Assembly: GCF_036373705.1 (NCBI RefSeq)
Contig: NC_089850.1
Span: forward strand, 45,491,548 to 45,555,547
Source: Amia ocellicauda
Taxonomy: Eukaryota > Chordata > Actinopteri > Amiiformes > Amiidae
Length of the DNA: 64,000 bases
Direction: 5' to 3'
Below the pieces are notes generated by a model that was not told the origin of the DNA, made no database searches, and saw only the letters and a program-made list of their open reading frames with translations. The position numbers and the translations under genes are program-made. Shown here piece after piece: positions 61,801-64,000 of this stretch; within the stretch, counting starts at the first letter, position 1, and every line of letters begins with the position of its first letter.

Positions 61801-64000
61801 CATGGAATTCTTCACATTGATATTTATGAAGATAGCATTCTCTCCTCTGAAAATATATGTTCATGTGCATTATTTAAACGCACAATGAGGATTTAAAGTT
61901 AGGGTTTAACCTGTGATTCAAGTAATGCAAAGAATATGTACCAAATTAGTCAAAACAGTGCTGTGACATGGGGAACGGATGTGGCAGATATTCCATTCCT
62001 GCCATTTAACTCAAAAGAAGGACCTGTCTGTTCTGAATTGGACCCAAGAAATTATAATGTTCCCACTCACACGACTGGGAACAAAATGAAGAGTCAGATT
62101 GTGTTGGTGCCAAAGATCTGGACAGAGCAACCTGTGCTGAAGTCAATTGCATATGCATATGTGTTTCTACAGACAATCGTACTTCAATTGTGAGAGAAAT
62201 CATGAATCCTTTGAAGATTCCAGACTCAAATGAATGCCTTTAAACCCTTTCTGTCAGGGCTGCAGGTGCAATGTTTCCCTACACTGGGTACAGTGGAAAA
62301 GGTAAAGATTTGTTTCCTTTAGTGGATCTCCACCAAAATGTTCAGAAGCTAATGTCTGAAGCATCTCAGTGCCTGGGAATGGAACGGAAATCGGTGAGAC
62401 GTGACAAAAAGCCATCTGCTCACAGGAATCATCCTCTGTAACCCGGCCAATTGGAAAAGTAACTTTTTTGTTTCATGAACAAGAAAGCTGCAAATCTCTT
62501 AAGTCGTGTAAAAAAAAGTAAGAGCAGGAGCACTGAGAGTAGCTGGTTACATAATCCAACCCCCTCTTCAATCACACTTTCACCAAGGAACACAATAAGG
62601 GCCTGTCAGTGTTTTGTGTTAAGCTTAATCTGGCAATAAACCAGGGGCTTCAGGCTGTCAAAGAAAGACTGGTCAATCTTTAACCATTTAGGTGCCTAGC
62701 CAAGGGAGTTTGTGGATACCAGTTTACAGCTATTCTAGTTATAACAAAAAGCTAAAGCTAAGGTCATTTCCATATATTACAGAAAGGTATTTGTTATTGT
62801 TATTATATTTATAGTTATGTCATATTAAAATGCATACAATCATTAGCACAAAACCCCAAAACATAAGCTACATCGATGCTCTCACAACTGTACATCTCTT
62901 CTGGTGCCAAGGGCGTGTGGGAGAAAAAAAAGGAACCCGTGTCAAACATCCCTCCTGTTAAAAAACAACAGTGCACACATTTGATTCAACGCAATGACAC
63001 AGTGCAGTAGGGAGCCACTGATGAATCTTTTCACAGTAAACACATGTATGAATAAACTGTCTGATACAAGAAATCGATGTGTTGTTAACAAGGCCCTGCC
63101 CTCCCCCTCTGACCAGGTCCCTTTCCTGCCTCTCGATTCATGGGCTCCCTTTAGAGACCAGTGATTAAGTACAATGGATCTCCATTACACATTATTTATT
63201 TATTAGGATGCATCACAGCCAGGATGGGCAGCACTTAGAGCAGCCATTAACCCGTCAGCTATTGCAGCGTGAGTGATCTCAACTCCTCAGAATAAAACTC
63301 AAATCAGCCTTTCACCATCTGTCAATAATGGCTCCCACCACTGGCCCACTAGGCAATCTGGCGCCAAACGTATCAAACAGAGTTACCCCCTTTCTGTTTC
63401 AACTCTGACCTCATCTTCTTCTGCATATTTGGGTTTAGCCAAAGGACTGTTTCAAATCCCCTGTTTAGGGAAATGATAATGCATTGAATTGAAACATTAT
63501 GTGGATTATTAAAGTATTATGTCTATGAAGAATTATAAGTATACATTTAAAAAATATATTGTACAATTTTTCTAGATACTAAAGTGATAATTCTGCAAAG
63601 TCATATTACAAAAATGGCATTACCCAATAACATACCAAGAAGATCACTATATACAATCCAATATTCTAGTATATCTCCCTATTTTTTTATAAAATTACAC
63701 ACGATGAACAGTGTTAACCATGAACCATTTATCTTTCACCTGAGAATTAACCCTCAAAAATAACAATAATTATGATTCTTACAGCATATTGCACATCAAC
63801 ACGTAAGTATTTTTATTGTGCTAATTAAAACACACACAGCACTGGGGGAATCCCTGTGACAGCGAATCATTGTGTTTGCTTTATCTCATGTTTCCAGAGG
63901 CAAACACACAACTCTCACCGTTGTCTCCAAGGGTGCCCTGCCCTTTTAAATGAAAGGAAAGCCAAAAATATTCTCTCCTTCAAAACTAATACACAAGCAA

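Overview
This is a vertebrate nuclear window, most likely from a ray-finned fish. Genes have many short exons with GT/AG introns, non-coding sequence is AT-rich with many microsatellites, and the repeats (Tc1/mariner transposons, a SINE tail reading TGTAAGTCGCCCTGGA, an RTE-type LINE relic) are typical of fish. The species cannot be fixed from the sequence.

Three protein genes are supported. HADHB (minus, CDS 20553-26790, 15 coding exons, 473 aa) and HADHA (plus, CDS 28852-38870, 20 coding exons, 763 aa) encode the beta and alpha subunits of the mitochondrial trifunctional protein, which carries out the last three steps of long-chain fatty-acid beta-oxidation. They lie head to head and share a compact intergenic promoter near 28.56-28.85 kb. 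GAREM2 (minus, 43285-54934, 3'-terminal four coding exons, 838 aa seen) is an adaptor of receptor tyrosine kinase/GRB2 signalling. Its first coding part lies beyond the right edge. The order and orientation GAREM2-HADHA-HADHB match the human 2p23 locus as I recall it, so this is old conserved synteny.

Layout: 1-15.9 kb is intergenic DNA downstream of HADHB, with microsatellites, a SINE tail and a striking cluster of TGACAG (TALE homeodomain) motifs at 13.5-14.0 kb. At 15.9-17.8 kb there is a Tc1/mariner island: one apparently intact element with a 346-aa transposase, an inverted 385-bp partial copy of it, and a decayed relic of another Tc1 family. An RTE-like LINE 3' relic lies at 18.4-18.75 kb. 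Then come HADHB (with a probable hAT-type element in one intron), HADHA (with two perfect palindromes and a degenerate minisatellite in introns), a 4-kb gap between the convergent HADHA and GAREM2 3' ends, and GAREM2 with long introns that contain homeodomain/octamer-rich stretches of possible regulatory function.

Exon boundaries were placed by eye from reading-frame continuity, splice dinucleotides and knowledge of the families. I see no bacterial or viral gene cluster, no CRISPR array, and no convincing undescribed system. The best second looks are the mirrored exon structure of the two trifunctional-protein transit peptides, the TALE-motif cluster, and the inverted Tc1 pair.
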